DNA of 64,000 nt from Pseudoscleropodium purum (Eukaryota; Streptophyta; Bryopsida; Hypnales; Brachytheciaceae), in contig OZ017795.1 in NCBI GenBank assembly GCA_963969395.1, positions 28,997,063-29,061,062 of the forward strand. The letters are read 5' to 3'. The first letter of the stretch is position 1; each line of letters starts with the position of its first letter. This document shows, in pieces, positions 1-12,383 of the stretch. The notes beneath the pieces were generated by a model. It worked only from the letters and a program-made list of their open reading frames with translations. It did no database searches and was not told where the DNA came from. A program made the position numbers and the translations under genes.

Positions 1-1098
1 TGGGTTCAAACGACAGTGTTATCAAACGTGTAGCATCATTTTTCTTCCACCCCATATATCCATTTGCCATCTCAGTGCAGCAGTCATTCATGCAAACCAC
101 CATTGTAAACTTTCACTTCAGAAAATGAAATTTTTTAAATTAGATTTTTTGATCTACGAAGAGCTGAAGGTAATGTTCTTGACATTAATCCTTTCTTTTA
201 GGATTTGAAAATCCAAGTGTACCAGTATGATCCTTTTTCAAATTCTCATGATTTTTTCAAATCTTGTTATGGCAAACATTATTGTTGAAGTAAGAACATG
301 ATCTTGATACAATCTTTTCCAAAATCAAGATTGTCCTGAATAATCCAACTAATTAGTGTGTTCATTTACGTAGATTACACTAGCTACTTTGATCAGTTGG
401 ACAGTACATTTCACAAACCATGTAGAGGAGGGTGTTTCGGTAACTCCAGGCCTCCAGGAAGGTTTGGACAGTCAGAATAGAAATGAAGGTTTGGAGAGAA
501 TATTATTACATTTATTTTGAGAAGAAAGAGAGAAATAAATCACATTTTAATACAAGATATAATCAAAATGGCTTCAATATGTTTGTCACTTTCCATAGAA
601 CCCTGGCCATAACAGCCAGCGGCAATGTTGAGCTTCAACACTGTTCAAAAGCTCCTGAATACTAGAGCCAGGGCAATATGAGGCTCGACTGTAAGCCGAA
701 TCTATGTCACTCAAACAATGAAAGACAAATATCAGAGACCACCATCATTGTTGTAGATAAGATGAAAAAATATTTTGTAACAATTTTACACTTTCATGGA
801 GGGATCTCCATTCCGACAAAAAAAAATTATTTTCCCGTCAACTTCTGCCTTATACCATTCCTACATTGGTACATTGGATGTAATACTCTGGCATTAGAAA
901 AGATGAAAAACAGAGTCCTCTTGAGTAATATCACCGTCTAACAGTCAATCCTCTCCTGCAGCAGCTAAGCTTACCAGACACCATGGACCCAATTTTGCAT
1001 GTCAAACTGGAACTGCAAAATTTGGGACATTGGGAAACGCACATTTCCTTGCAACGAGATACTCTGAAACTCATAGGGTCTGTTCGCACAATACACAC
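1..1098. other. 3' flank of SPEF1, no other gene seen
   Basis: This is AT-rich sequence downstream of the minus-strand SPEF1 stop codon. It should hold the SPEF1 3' UTR, but I could not fix a polyadenylation site. The short open frames here have no recognisable motifs and no conserved splice context. I see no other gene. Confidence 0.5.
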
Positions 1099-4000
1099 CT
1101 AGCTTCGACCATTTTGCTTGGGAACCTTGCCACTGAGCACTTGAATCTTGTGCTCCTTTAGTCGCAGTAACTGCTCCAGTTTCCTCACCTTCGCCTCCAA
1201 GAGCTGCAAGAGCCACATTGTAGTGTATCCTTAATCAAATTCTCAACCAAATTTCAATGAAGATCTAGTTGATTGTGCAACAGTGAATACAGGAAACGAA
1301 GTTAAGTCTTGTGGTACAATGATAATCGAATTTCTTCAAATGAAGGAAAAACCACTACTTGCGTTACATTTTATCAAAATCATAGAACAGAGAAACCAAA
1401 TGCATCAGTCAGCTCATTAGTTAGATAGCCATGTGGCTACGAACTCCAACATCTGACAGCCAAAGACAATCATAAACCTGTACACTTTGTAATCCCAGTA
1501 TACCTCCACACTTGTTATTACTGCTCTAGCACTAGAGTTTAGAGCCCTGAATTTTTGGTTAGATTTGTTTCTGTAAGTTTGAAGAAAAGATCGTCACCTC
1601 AATAGTTTCACCAAGTTCTCGAATGTGGGAATCTTTTTCCTCCAACTTTACATTCATTGAACTCAGCTCCTGCATGTTGGACCCGCGGCGAGGGCTCTAT
1701 AAAAATTTGAATTATTTAGTCAACCCAACTCATCCCAACTCACTGGTTTACTGAGTTTAAACATTTGGCAACTGAAAGAATAATAACTTCTTGAATATTA
1801 ACAACAATGTGCAATACATAGAACAGAATTATGCACTTCCTAACAATTATAGGAAATCAAAGATACTACGGCTACAGCTTGCAATGGTTGTAGTAATTTG
1901 TCAACTTAGATTCTAATCGAAAATGCTGACTGCTTACGACTATCCAACCTAAATTACACAAATAAAATGCCAAGTACTCGTTACTGTCTCATCAGTTAGA
2001 AAAGATTTATAACTGAACTCCTTTTTTGTATTCTAAGCCCTTGCATCAACTAAAAAGTGGAGATCTGATTCACTTGGACAAGTACTGCTCTGGTGACACC
2101 AAGTAATTCTAATATTTTTTGGCAGAATGACCACGTTGCAAAATACAGTCACAAATAAAATCCCTGGAACACACGATATGCGAGAGTAGAGCTTACTGTT
2201 GTCGTGTACTGCTCATGCGAACCTCCTCGTCTGCCCATCCATCCACCTTGATTAGTTAAACTACTGTCCAGTAGACTTAATGCATGAAATTTTGTACTGC
2301 AATCGTCTACCTGGTTGTGAACTTATTGCTTTGCTCAATACCAGAAATCAGAAATGGGATCCTTTCACAATATTTCGTAGAAGTGCTTTGTCATTTGTGT
2401 TTTTTGATAACCGTAAAATTCATTAGCCGTTGAAGCATCGTACCCTATATATTCACAGATGCTAAGGACTGACAAACTACTGCTCCTGCTTGGTTCTATA
2501 ACCACTCGTATGCAACCATGGGCATCTATTCTTACATCATATTCTTTTTAAATGTCTCAACCTTCCTCTTGTTGTATTTTAGGTAAAGAACATGAGAATG
2601 GGCATCATGGATTCTCAAGATTCCAGGCATCATGGGTGATTCGACAGTGTCACAGGGTCTCACTAAAGGATATTTAGTAATAATCATGCAATTAAAAAGC
2701 CAAATGATACAATATATATCCTCAGTGTTTCTTTGGTTAGACAACCACGTGTATCCATGTGAATCTAAGCTGCAGATTTAATCTTACAAGAAAAGATTTC
2801 TAGAAGAATAGTAGGCTCATACATTGTCAAGGAGTTGATACTTTGAAAGTGCAGAAAAAAAAAATTTCTGGTCCGCTAAATGAAGTGACTTGTGGAAGTA
2901 AGTCCACTAACTAAAATGAGGGACTTTGAGTACATACATGTGCGTTGGAGGGTTGTTTCTTTTCATGCTTTCTTGCTCATGGAGAAAGCCTTGTCGAATT
3001 CCATTGTCTTTCATTTGGGACTGGTGACCTAATCCTGTACAGTACAATCCACACACTTTTGTCACAATCAAGTTTAACAGCATTAGCAACATAGTGTTTT
3101 GGTCATCTTCCCAACTGTGAACACGGAGAGCATATCGAGGGTATATAGAGCATACGCAGGGTGCTCCTTGGATGCAAAACGGGGGCTCATTGTATTTACT
3201 TATTGACATCTCTCTTTGAGGATTACGGTGTCGTGTGCGATGGTCATGCAAAGAATCATGGAAGTGTCCACCTTCCGAAGACTCTTTAATGTGATCCGAG
3301 TCTCCATTCAACCCGTTTGGTCGGTACTTTGCTATCTGCATATTTTAGTGATATACATCACTAAATCATTACGCATTAATATATTCATATGGTTCACGAT
3401 TACATGTTGCTAATAACTTATTAAAATTCATTTTCTTGTATGAAGTGATAAATATCACTATGTGGCAAATTATAAATGGTCATTCCTCATCTTTCATGTG
3501 CTTGAGATGGACAAAAAACGACTGGGTACCTTGTATTTGAGAAGCTTAAGAATCCTCTCAATCATCTGTGGCTCACAGCTGGCCACTGCCTCAATGTCCT
3601 CTTTTGTCAGTGAGAAATGGAGACGCCTGAAGACCTTGTCTGTACACATTACAAAGCTGACATTACTTAAATTCATGAGTGTCTAATTGCAAGTGTTCAA
3701 TTAATTATTTTCGTATGTCACTTTCCATAAAATCTTCAGCATAGTCTTCAGTATTTAACAATCTCAGAATACCAATATTCTTATAACAGCATGTCACAAT
3801 TATACTATCTAGACACTAGATGTTTATTTTTTACAATGGCAGGTCCTAACATGATTCTATTGCATTAACGCAACTCTCAATTCCATAAGAACCTTATGCA
3901 TTTTTGAACCATTGCTTAGTCTCTTCCCTGAGACCTTAGAATTGTTCAGTGTCCTAGTTACCAGTACCTTGTACAATTGGCTTGAGCCTTTACAAGTTTT

Positions 4001-6151
4001 CAGTGGATTACTTGCGCATAGAATACACCAGGGGAAGACAAACAGTCCTCTCACTACACTCTCACATGTGTTCATAACTTGATACGCGGAAGTTGTTCAT
4101 TCAGATTTTTATAGAACATGCCAACTGTTCACCTCCGAGAATGTGCAATTAGATGTGTCGTTAGAGGGGGTTGAGAATAGCTGATGAAATGTATAATCTG
4201 GCAGGAAAAATGGTAAGAAAGCATACGTACTGTTGAGAGTGCTCCAGTTGTAGATCTTCTGAGCAAGACCATTGGCAGCGCTGTAATTATGAACATCCAC
4301 CAATCGTGGACAATAGTGGGCCACAACCTCTGCTGCAAGAACTGCCAAATTCTCCAAGACATCACAATATTATGTACTTGACCATAAAAGTTCTAAATGT
4401 GGACCTGAGAAACCTTGGATATCCATGATGTCCATTCTATCATTCTTTAAATGAAGATACAACAGGGAGGTTGAGGGATATAAAGAGAGAATACAATGTA
4501 GGCACAAATGCACATAGTTGCAAATGAATGACTGTCGAACGGATCAACACTTTGAACATAAATTACCTAAAATATTTGCAAACGAGCAAAACTTCAATGG
4601 CTAAAGATTGTTATGAACAATGATTTGCAGTGTAGTTATTTATTTCGGAACCAAGTCATATCATGACTTTATCAATAGGTGAAGGTAATTCTACCTGCAT
4701 CGCTGAAGTCTCGTGATATATTGCGTTTCGGTCTTGAAAGTGGAATTCCATCAATCTGACACAACACAATCACAGATTTAACCAAAGCCATCACACCAAT
4801 GCTATTCAGAGATCTTTCGGAAATCCTGTTCTATCTATCTTCATTGTGACAAAAGCTTGTTGCATCTTTCGTTGCAATCTAATTCTTCCTCCAACAGATT
4901 TCTGTCATGGACTTAGCTAACCTTGTGTATTCACTACAACATGGCTATCGACCTTGTAATGCCATTGAAGAATTATAAGCTGAAAACTACACTCGTATCT
5001 CTCAAAGTCTTGGCTTGGCTTCACAACTCCGCACTCTTAACATCTTCACAAGTTATCAGAACTGGTAGTGTTTAGCAGATGAAAAAGTTCAGAAACAAGA
5101 GTGGAGAACTGACAAGCTTTTGCAATAAGAAGAACACTGGTCCTCGGACTAACGTGAATGAAGAGTAGTTCTATTAACTACACCACATCGACAAAAACCA
5201 CATGGACACAAATATCAAGTGCTATCTTTGGTGCCTCTGAGAGGCGATAAGGACAAGCTTTGCAATAACAATGAATGGTCCGCACAGAAATAAAATATAT
5301 GCAGTCTCCCACCCCGTTGCCCTGCACCTAAAGCCTCGGACTAATAATAAACTACACTAATTAAAGCTCGTTTCTAAGGAGATTAATACCCTAACTGAAA
5401 CAACTAGAATTTTTTTTTGACCATCTTGAACTTTCAACCAATACTCTATTGAAACGAAGGAATTGTAATCGTGTGCTAGGGATAATGGAGAAGTCAAAAC
5501 TCCCTAGATTTAGAACAGCCAGAGAAATTAGGGCAAGCGATTGCGCTCAGGATTGCCGGTTACACAAGACACAACATTATCAACCCCAACAATGAAGCTG
5601 AGACAAGCGTAGCTTGTTTGCCTTGAATTGCTAAAGCTTTAAAGTCCAACAACTGCAGAATATTTTCAAGAATAATTTTGCCATCAGACATTTATTGAGA
5701 GGAACATCCTCCCTTGCTTCATTATATGATGAACCAAAGATTTTTTCAGTACTGAGTTCTTTTTGAGTACGTCACACAGAAACTCTCTACTATCCAAACT
5801 TGGTTATATTTTCGATCAATACGTGCAACGCTCTTCACTGAAACTGTCGATAAATTTTTTTGGCTCCTTTAGGTCACGCTTGTTACAGTCAATTAGGTCA
5901 TTCACAAACCATAACCTAATTCCATTAGGAAGATAATAACTATTTCTACAACCACGCAACTTCTTCACGGACACAACAAACTTTCCAAATCCCTCAATGG
6001 AAATGGCAAGAGATAAAAGCGTGATCACAACAATTGCAAGACCGACCTCGTCATAGAAACCATGGAATGCATAAGAAAGGCAGGCAAAGAAAATGGCGAA
6101 AGTCCACACCCAAGTGTACAAAAGAGGGAGCTCGTCTTGCGAAACATCCAT
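1099..6151 (-). CDS. SPEF1: Sperm flagellar protein 1 (SPEF1/CLAMP), 8 exons
   Basis: A microtubule-binding and bundling protein of motile cilia; in animals it acts in the central apparatus and in cortical microtubule bundles. Coding exons in order are 6151-6110, 4755-4695, 4341-4231, 3639-3530, 3335-3200, 2246-2197, 1696-1598 and 1203-1099. All junctions are GT-AG and keep frame, giving 237 aa against about 236 in human SPEF1. Residues 1 to about 107 form the family's CH-like domain. Visible motifs are LYTWIDGIPLSRPKRN, then RDFSDAVLAAEVV, then VDVHNYSAANGLAQKIYNW, then KVFRRLHFSL. A variable polar linker follows (exons 5-6). The last two exons encode the family's coiled coil, with MNVKLEEKDSHIRELGETIE then EAKVRKLEQLLRLKEHKIQ. 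The start is the first ATG before the conserved DELPLLYTW. Intron 1 is long (1.35 kb). The exons of the variable linker are the least certain, although the phase match supports them. Finding this gene implies flagellated cells. Confidence 0.93.
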
Positions 6152-6781
6152 GATCGTAGCCGCAACGCCGCAACAACAGCATCACTGGCGTCCTCCAAAA
6201 ACATCCTGCACTATGCCCATTCCAGGGGTTCCGTTCTCCTTCCGCAAAACCTAAAGTATCGTAATCTCCCAACCACGCAATCGCATGCTTCAATTCTTCC
6301 AACTACATGATGTTCGATACTTTCACAACGGGCTATAAAAATATCACGTCGGCATTACAGAAAGTTCTCGATCATCGACAACCGATTCCAGAGAGGAAAC
6401 CCTGGGAACCCCCATCGCCGCCATAACTTACATGAGATCCAAAGATCGTTACAAAATGAACTATGGGCAAAATCACAATGTTAGGGTCAGGAATTTCATC
6501 GAATTCTACGACAAATTTTGGAAATGGGTAGGTGACATCGGCGATGGTGATGGAGAATTTTGCGACAAGGGGTGGAAATTTGTGTGGGCAGAGAGAGGAG
6601 GGTCTGCGGGGGGCGCGGTGGGCGGAGGCCCCAAGGCGGGGGCGAGGAGCCTGTCTTGGCGGCATTATTTCAAAAAACGGTTGCGGCCTCGTAACCGTTA
6701 GTTACTCTTCTCTTCCCTTTCTTCTTCTTAAACCCCAGTTGTGATGAAGGAACAATGTCTCTCTTTTCATTTTCTAATTCT
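6152..6781. promoter_or_regulatory. SPEF1 upstream region with GC-rich island
   Basis: This sequence lies directly 5' of the minus-strand SPEF1 start. Positions about 6590-6665 are strongly GC-rich with several G runs, in sharp contrast to the AT-rich flanks. A TATA-like CTATAAAAATA lies at about 6335 on the plus strand. Overlapping open frames exist on both strands (6372-6665 minus, 6432-6701 plus), but neither shows a recognisable domain. I infer a promoter or CpG-rich region and cannot assign transcription starts. Confidence 0.35.
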
Positions 6782-6785
6782 TTAA

Positions 6786-7014
6786 CCCTGTAACGCTGCT
6801 GCGGACACTAAGTGTGCAATGAATGACAGAGGATTTTCTTGTATCTTATAGGACAGAAGTGCAACTATTTTATCTTCAGAGTTTTGTTGTGAAAAGGGAA
6901 CATCTTCTACAGTAGTTTGACTTCCAATGAATACTTTTCTATTTCTTTAAGCAACTCAATCCCACGGTATTAGAAAATGATGATTTCTTTGAAGACCAGT
7001 CCATCCTTACAAAG
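6786..7014 (+). mobile_element. TTAA miniature element, family 1 (about 229 bp)
   Basis: The element is bounded by TTAA at 6782-6785 and 7015-7018. Its left end begins CCCTGTAACGCTG. The body contains the family-1 block (GGACAGAAGTGCAACTATTT, then a G-rich AAAAGGGAAC segment, then TTTGACTTCCAATGAATAC). This block is shared with copies near 20.6, 44.4 and 44.9 kb. It has no coding capacity. I infer a non-autonomous piggyBac-type MITE. Its right end is diverged from the other copies. Confidence 0.6.
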
Positions 7015-7018
7015 TTAA

Positions 7019-9855
7019 GTAGCTCGGTTATCGAGAAGGTAGTTACTCAGACTTCCTTACAATAGATAATTTTTGTCAATGCAAAGGCTCCAACCATTCT
7101 TGTTGGGATTAAGGGCAGGCTTCAAAGTACCTAGAATTAGAAAAAACTTGCACAAGAGACAAAAAAAAAAAAGAGAATTAAAAGTCTACATAGAAGTGTA
7201 GAAGAATTATAAGAAAGAAATTAAAATTATTGGCCTACAACATTTTTGGAGGGAGATTGTGTAAAGTAGGGGAGGCAAGTTTTTGACTTTTCAAAAATTA
7301 ATTTTAGAATTGGGCTTGAACTTTTGGGTTGATTTGAAATTGACAAGAAGGAAAATCCACTCCTAAAATGTAGTTTTTCCCTACTCACATTGATATGAAA
7401 AGTATCATGAAACTTGGTAAAGGCAATTGTGACTATAGAATACTCACAAACTTGCTTATTTTTTTTATTATAACACAACACGGAAATTTGCTCTATTATT
7501 CTTCGTGTTTACATAGTGGACTACAAATATTTTCAAGAACAATCAATTATTGGGACTACATATATACATAGTTCAAAATTCTAGATTTTAACAGTCTTTG
7601 TTGAATATCAAATGGTTGTAGAGGCTAATTTTGGAAAACAAGGCTACACAAAACATTTGCCCTAGATGGTGAAATCATTTTTTTTAAATACACCCCAAAG
7701 CCAAGAATACTATAATTTGAAAGTGGCAATATACTACACTAAAATTATTGTAATTTGTGGAACAAACTCATGAAGTTACTTGATACATCCTTTTCATGGC
7801 CATGTGCCATATTATCATTGTTGGCTTTTTTAGAACGAGGAACTTCAGAATGAAACAAAATTTTCTAAGGTTTTCAAACTCCCATGTTTTGGACTATACT
7901 TTCAAGATAGAAAAAAATGGCTAACATTAGGGGATCTTCTAGCCTTAAACAAGTTCAATTATTTGTATAGCCTAGCTTTGCAAGAGCACTAGGAAACTAA
8001 TATAATTCATCCTTATACATTGAAAAATTGATTATATTTTTACTTTTTAGCAATGTGTGTATTGTGGTCATTTGTTATAGTGTATTTTTGTGTAAGATTT
8101 GGAATCAATTTATGTAGAAAATAGATGAAAAGAAAAACTTGCAAAATTGGAGATATTATACATAAATTATTTTTCTAGCTATATAATATTTTCTAAAAAG
8201 ATTCAAATCTATATTCACCCTAATATAGACTCTTTGTGGATTAGTTGATTGCCAAATTTTTATTTAAAAAAAAACTTATAGATAGGTCTTAAATTCAATT
8301 TTTACTTAAATATATTTCTAAATTTCAACTAGAGAGGAATTTGTTGCAAATCTATAGGAATCAAAGAAAAGAACTATAATTATGTCATTATATTTTAAAG
8401 AAAATTTGTTGAATGAAAAACAAAATGGTATTTAGAGTTTTATAAGGTTCTATTAAAATTGAAGAGAAGCATATACAAAAGAATGCTCTCCTCATGAGTA
8501 ATTGAAGTAAACTTGTTATACATTGTTATATAATGTTGTACTAAATGTTGCACATATTATCATATTCTATTGTTGCTACCAAATAAGAACATTTTATGCT
8601 GTATTTGGCAAAATGAGCCTCCACTTAAGAAGTAGCCTCCATGAAAAGAGTAATTCTTGGAGAGACTACATTAAAAAAAAATGGGTATTTTGAGCATTTA
8701 TTTTTAGTCTAGATTGTTATATTTCAATATATTTTAGATCTAATCTCAAACCAATCTTCAAGCCTATTAGGACAAAAACAAGTGCTTATTTAGCTAAATT
8801 TGAAAGATATTATGTCGAAGATATATTGTAAATCAATAGAAAATGTATTATAGCAACCAAAATAAAAACTCATTTTTTAAGCTAAACATGTAAAGTAAAT
8901 GATAAAGCACAAGATATAATATTTATAAGGACATATTTTCAAAACAAAATTATAATTTGATATTACTATGTACAAAGTTTGATAAGAACAACTACCAAAG
9001 AGAATTGAAATAGTCAAAATTTTGTATTTATGTATAGTTTATCAAAAATAGAAATATAATTTTTGTAAGCCTAGCTCAAATCAAAAACTCTACCATTCAA
9101 ATTTTCAAGAGAACAATGTATTTGCAAGCCATAAATTTTTGAAAAAAAGGCTTTGTATGAGAGTTTTTTTCAAACTAGTTTCATATTAGAATTTTTTTGT
9201 ATTTGTTCCCTAATTTGAAATGTTATGAAATATTTTGATCATGTGATAAACTTTGTCACAAATAGAAAAAATAAATTTCAAGCGAAAAAGTGAAATTATC
9301 TTGTGCAAAAGCCTCCTCGAAATGAAGCTGCCCAAAATTTGAATGCCCCTAAAAAATATTTTTTCCCATTTCAAACACTATATTCTTGCAATTCATATGG
9401 TGAAAACCTTCCATTTTTTTATTAGAACATAATGAATTATTCTACTACTAGATCTAATGGTAAAATGCACCAAAATTTCATTCATCATTTTTTGGGGGCC
9501 TTTGCAATCAAAACAACACATTTTGAGTATCTTTCGGTGAAACATTATCAAAGCACTTTAGGGGTAAAATGATGATTAAAGTTTTTTTACGTACATATTT
9601 TAACAATGCATAGGCAAAGTTGCATGGCAATCACTTCATTCATTTTTTGAATAAGAATATAGGATTTTGGGTGTGAAAAATATGATGACACTAATCACAC
9701 TATTATAAATAAAAAAAGCTTAGATGAAGACGGTTATTTTCCATGCTATTTGTAAAGAGTAATGATGATTATGATTATGATTATGATGAGTAATGAGTAT
9801 GATTAGTTGATGACGATTATATGAATAATTCCATTTATAAAGTTATGAAGTTCAT
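7019..9855. other. AT-rich intergenic DNA
   Basis: This is low-complexity AT-rich sequence with many short A and T runs and no open frame with recognisable coding character. A short GATTAT-type microsatellite lies at 9764-9790. I see no RNA gene or intact transposon here. Confidence 0.5.
9764..9790. repeat. GATTAT-type microsatellite
   Basis: About four tandem copies of a GATTAT unit with flanking GATGAG variants. It is visible directly in the sequence and no function is suggested. Confidence 0.75.
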
Positions 9856-9859
9856 TTAA

Positions 9860-10780
9860 TTCCTAATGTTCCATGACTATGTTTTTACTAAAAACACTTC
9901 AAAACTGCCATTTTTAGTTCGAGTACCAAAAAAAAAATAACATTCTTAAATACATCCAATCATAGGATCTTGTATCATGATAATTTTAGAATACGTGGAA
10001 AAAATTTCAGAAATTTTCATCGTGTAGATTGCAAGATATTAGCATTTGAATTGACAAAAAGCCTTTTTCTGGCCATGCAAGAAAATCAAATAGCTGCACT
10101 TCACAAGGTCACATTTGTATGAAAAAATGTTCAAAATGGTTACAACTCTTTGGATTCATTTTTCAAGGCAAGTTATCTACATGCTTGAAAATTTTCAAAT
10201 CATTTGAAATTTTACAACATATAGGAAAAAAATAGTAAGTAGAAAGAGGTAGAGAATGGTTCAAAATACTAAATTGTTAATAATTTAGTTATGGAATTGA
10301 AAAATGCCAATTCCAATGGTTGTAATGTTGTAATACACAATCTTCACCTAATATTTTTATTTTTTTTCAAAAATATTGAAAATTGAATTCAATAAAGAAC
10401 TTCAAAGTGTATTTTGGAGAAGAAAATCTAAGATTGCCCACAAACTAAAACACCTCATAACTTTTGACTCATTGATCAAAATGGAATGATTCAAATCTTT
10501 CTATGTATATATAAATCTAGAAAATTAATTTCAAATTTTTGTTTTCGAAAAAAGTGATTTTTTCAAATTTGCCTAGACTCCCCCAATTGAAGAATAAACT
10601 ACATATTAGGCCATAACTTTTTATTCATATTTCCAAATGTCTTGAAATATAGTGCTCATGAAAGATATTCCTTGTCCACACCTCCTATTCAAATTTGGGC
10701 CAAAAATATGGAAATCTCCACTCAAGTGCACCTGCCAAAAAAATTATGTTGCGAAAAAACACACCTTGGTCCTTTAGGGG
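9860..10780 (+). mobile_element. TTAA miniature element, family 2, copy 1 (about 921 bp)
   Basis: The element is flanked by TTAA at 9856-9859 and 10781-10784. The right end reads CCTTGGTCCTTTAGGGG before TTAA; its reverse complement matches the left end of copy 2. The interior is alignable to copy 2, for example AAAACACTTCAAAACTGCCA near the left, a block ending TAGGATCTTGTATC, and AGATTGCAAGATAT. No transposase is encoded. The left end is degraded (TTAATTCCTAATGTTCC). I infer a non-autonomous piggyBac-type element. Confidence 0.65.
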
Positions 10781-10784
10781 TTAA

Positions 10785-11466
10785 GCTTAGATGCTTGATA
10801 TTTGTTTATTATTGGCTATTGAGACTCTCTTATTCTCCTTCTTTTAGCAAATATGCTCAATAGTCAATTTCATTGCATGATTCTTAATGCTAACTTGCAA
10901 AGTTGAATTGTCTATAACATCAATTTAATTTGCCTAATTGGCCATATTCCACAAACCAAATTTTTTGACATGCATGTTCACAATGGGGTGATTGCAAAAG
11001 ACACTTATTAGTACTACTTGTTGTGTTTTTAAAGAAAATTCCAAATTGTTTTTTTTAGAATTGATTTATGGAAATTAGTATAACATTGAAAATATTTTAA
11101 TTAAAGAAAGAGCAATTGAAAAATTTAAGACAATGAATATTTTTATATTTTTATTTTTATGAAATATAATTTTGAAAAAATAAAATAAAAAATATTTTAA
11201 AAACTAAAAGGTTTTTTAATCAACCAATTACATCTTGATTAAAAAATTATTCTACAAGCCTTATATTGATACAATGGTAGCATACTTTGAATGCATATGC
11301 AAGTCAGTGTGCAAGATGCAAAAATACTATTTCTATCTCAGGATGTTTGTATAGATCTCTAGATGTTTGGCATTGATCTCTCAATGTTTTGTATTATTTC
11401 CTAATGATCATTTTTTTCTTCAAGATAATCATTATTAACTTTTGACTTTCAAGACTCCAAAAGTAG
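10785..11466. other. AT-rich spacer between two family-2 elements
   Basis: AT-rich sequence without recognisable genes or repeats. It separates two same-orientation copies of the 0.9-kb TTAA element. Confidence 0.45.
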
Positions 11467-11470
11467 TTAA

Positions 11471-12379
11471 CCCCTAAGGGACCAAGGCCTTTTTTTTTAC
11501 CAAAAAACACTCAAAACTACCATTTCTACAGCAAAAGGTAAAAAAACTTAAATATTGTTTTTTTTCACATCTAACAGTAGGATCTTACACCTAACTAGTA
11601 TGAAAGGGTGTGGAAAAAATTTCAAAATTTTTGACCATATAGATTGCAAGATATCTTTGTGTAAAGTAAAAAGAAAAAGTTTTTCAGTACATTGCGGGTC
11701 TAAATTTTTTGACTTTGAACATTTTTAACTTTAATTTTTTGCACTACAAAGTTTTGAACTTTAAACCTTTATGGTATGGAATTGAGTTGAGAGTCTAGGA
11801 AAAAAATAATAATTCAAAAAAACTTAATTTTTATACTTGAAGAAATTGTTATATAGAAGTAGGTATGAGATAGAAGGAAAATCTAAATTATTATTATCTC
11901 TAATATGGAATTAAAATGCACTAATCCCAATGGTGAGATTGTTCTAAAAATCAAGATAAACCTTGTAGAACTTTCTTTTTGGAAAAAATGTAAAAATTGC
12001 ATTGAGAAATGAATCCTATAAATTATTTTTTCAAGAAGATGCTCTAATTGCCTGAAAAACAAGATTGTCCATAACTTTCTCATAAAAAATCTATATGGAA
12101 TGAATCAAGGATTTCTATGTACACTCAAATATAATCTATGAAGAAAAAAAATTAAAATTTTTGAAATATTTTTTGTTGACCCATGTCTAATGTTTTGAGC
12201 TTATTTAGGCATAACTTTTGTTCCCAAGCACCAATTGAAAAAAACAATTATATGCCCACAAAGTTAATCAATTTTTCTATCTTCAAAAGAAGTTTCAAGA
12301 AATCAAGAAATAATTTCAGCTTGTAGGTGCCTACTCGAAATCCCATTTGTCCCCCAAAGGGACAATGGTCCTTTAGAGG
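11471..12379 (+). mobile_element. TTAA miniature element, family 2, copy 2 (about 909 bp)
   Basis: This is the best preserved family-2 copy. TTAA target sites lie at 11467-11470 and 12380-12383. The left end is CCCCTAAGGGACCAAGG. The reverse complement of the right end is CCTCTAAAGGACCATTG. The terminal inverted repeat is therefore about 14 bp with few mismatches. The interior is AT-rich and non-coding. It is the reference for the copies at 9.86, 39.88 and 62.37 kb. Confidence 0.75.
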
Positions 12380-12383
12380 TTAA

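Noticed and set aside
5816..6151. A continuous 111-codon minus-strand frame beginning with the SPEF1 start
   Set aside because: It reads through the exon 1 donor at 6109/6110 into intron 1. The family sequence continues instead from 4755, in frame, so this is not a separate gene.
6372..6701. Overlapping open frames on both strands in the GC-rich island
   Set aside because: Low stop density follows from base composition. No domain, no splice context, and both strands are equally open.
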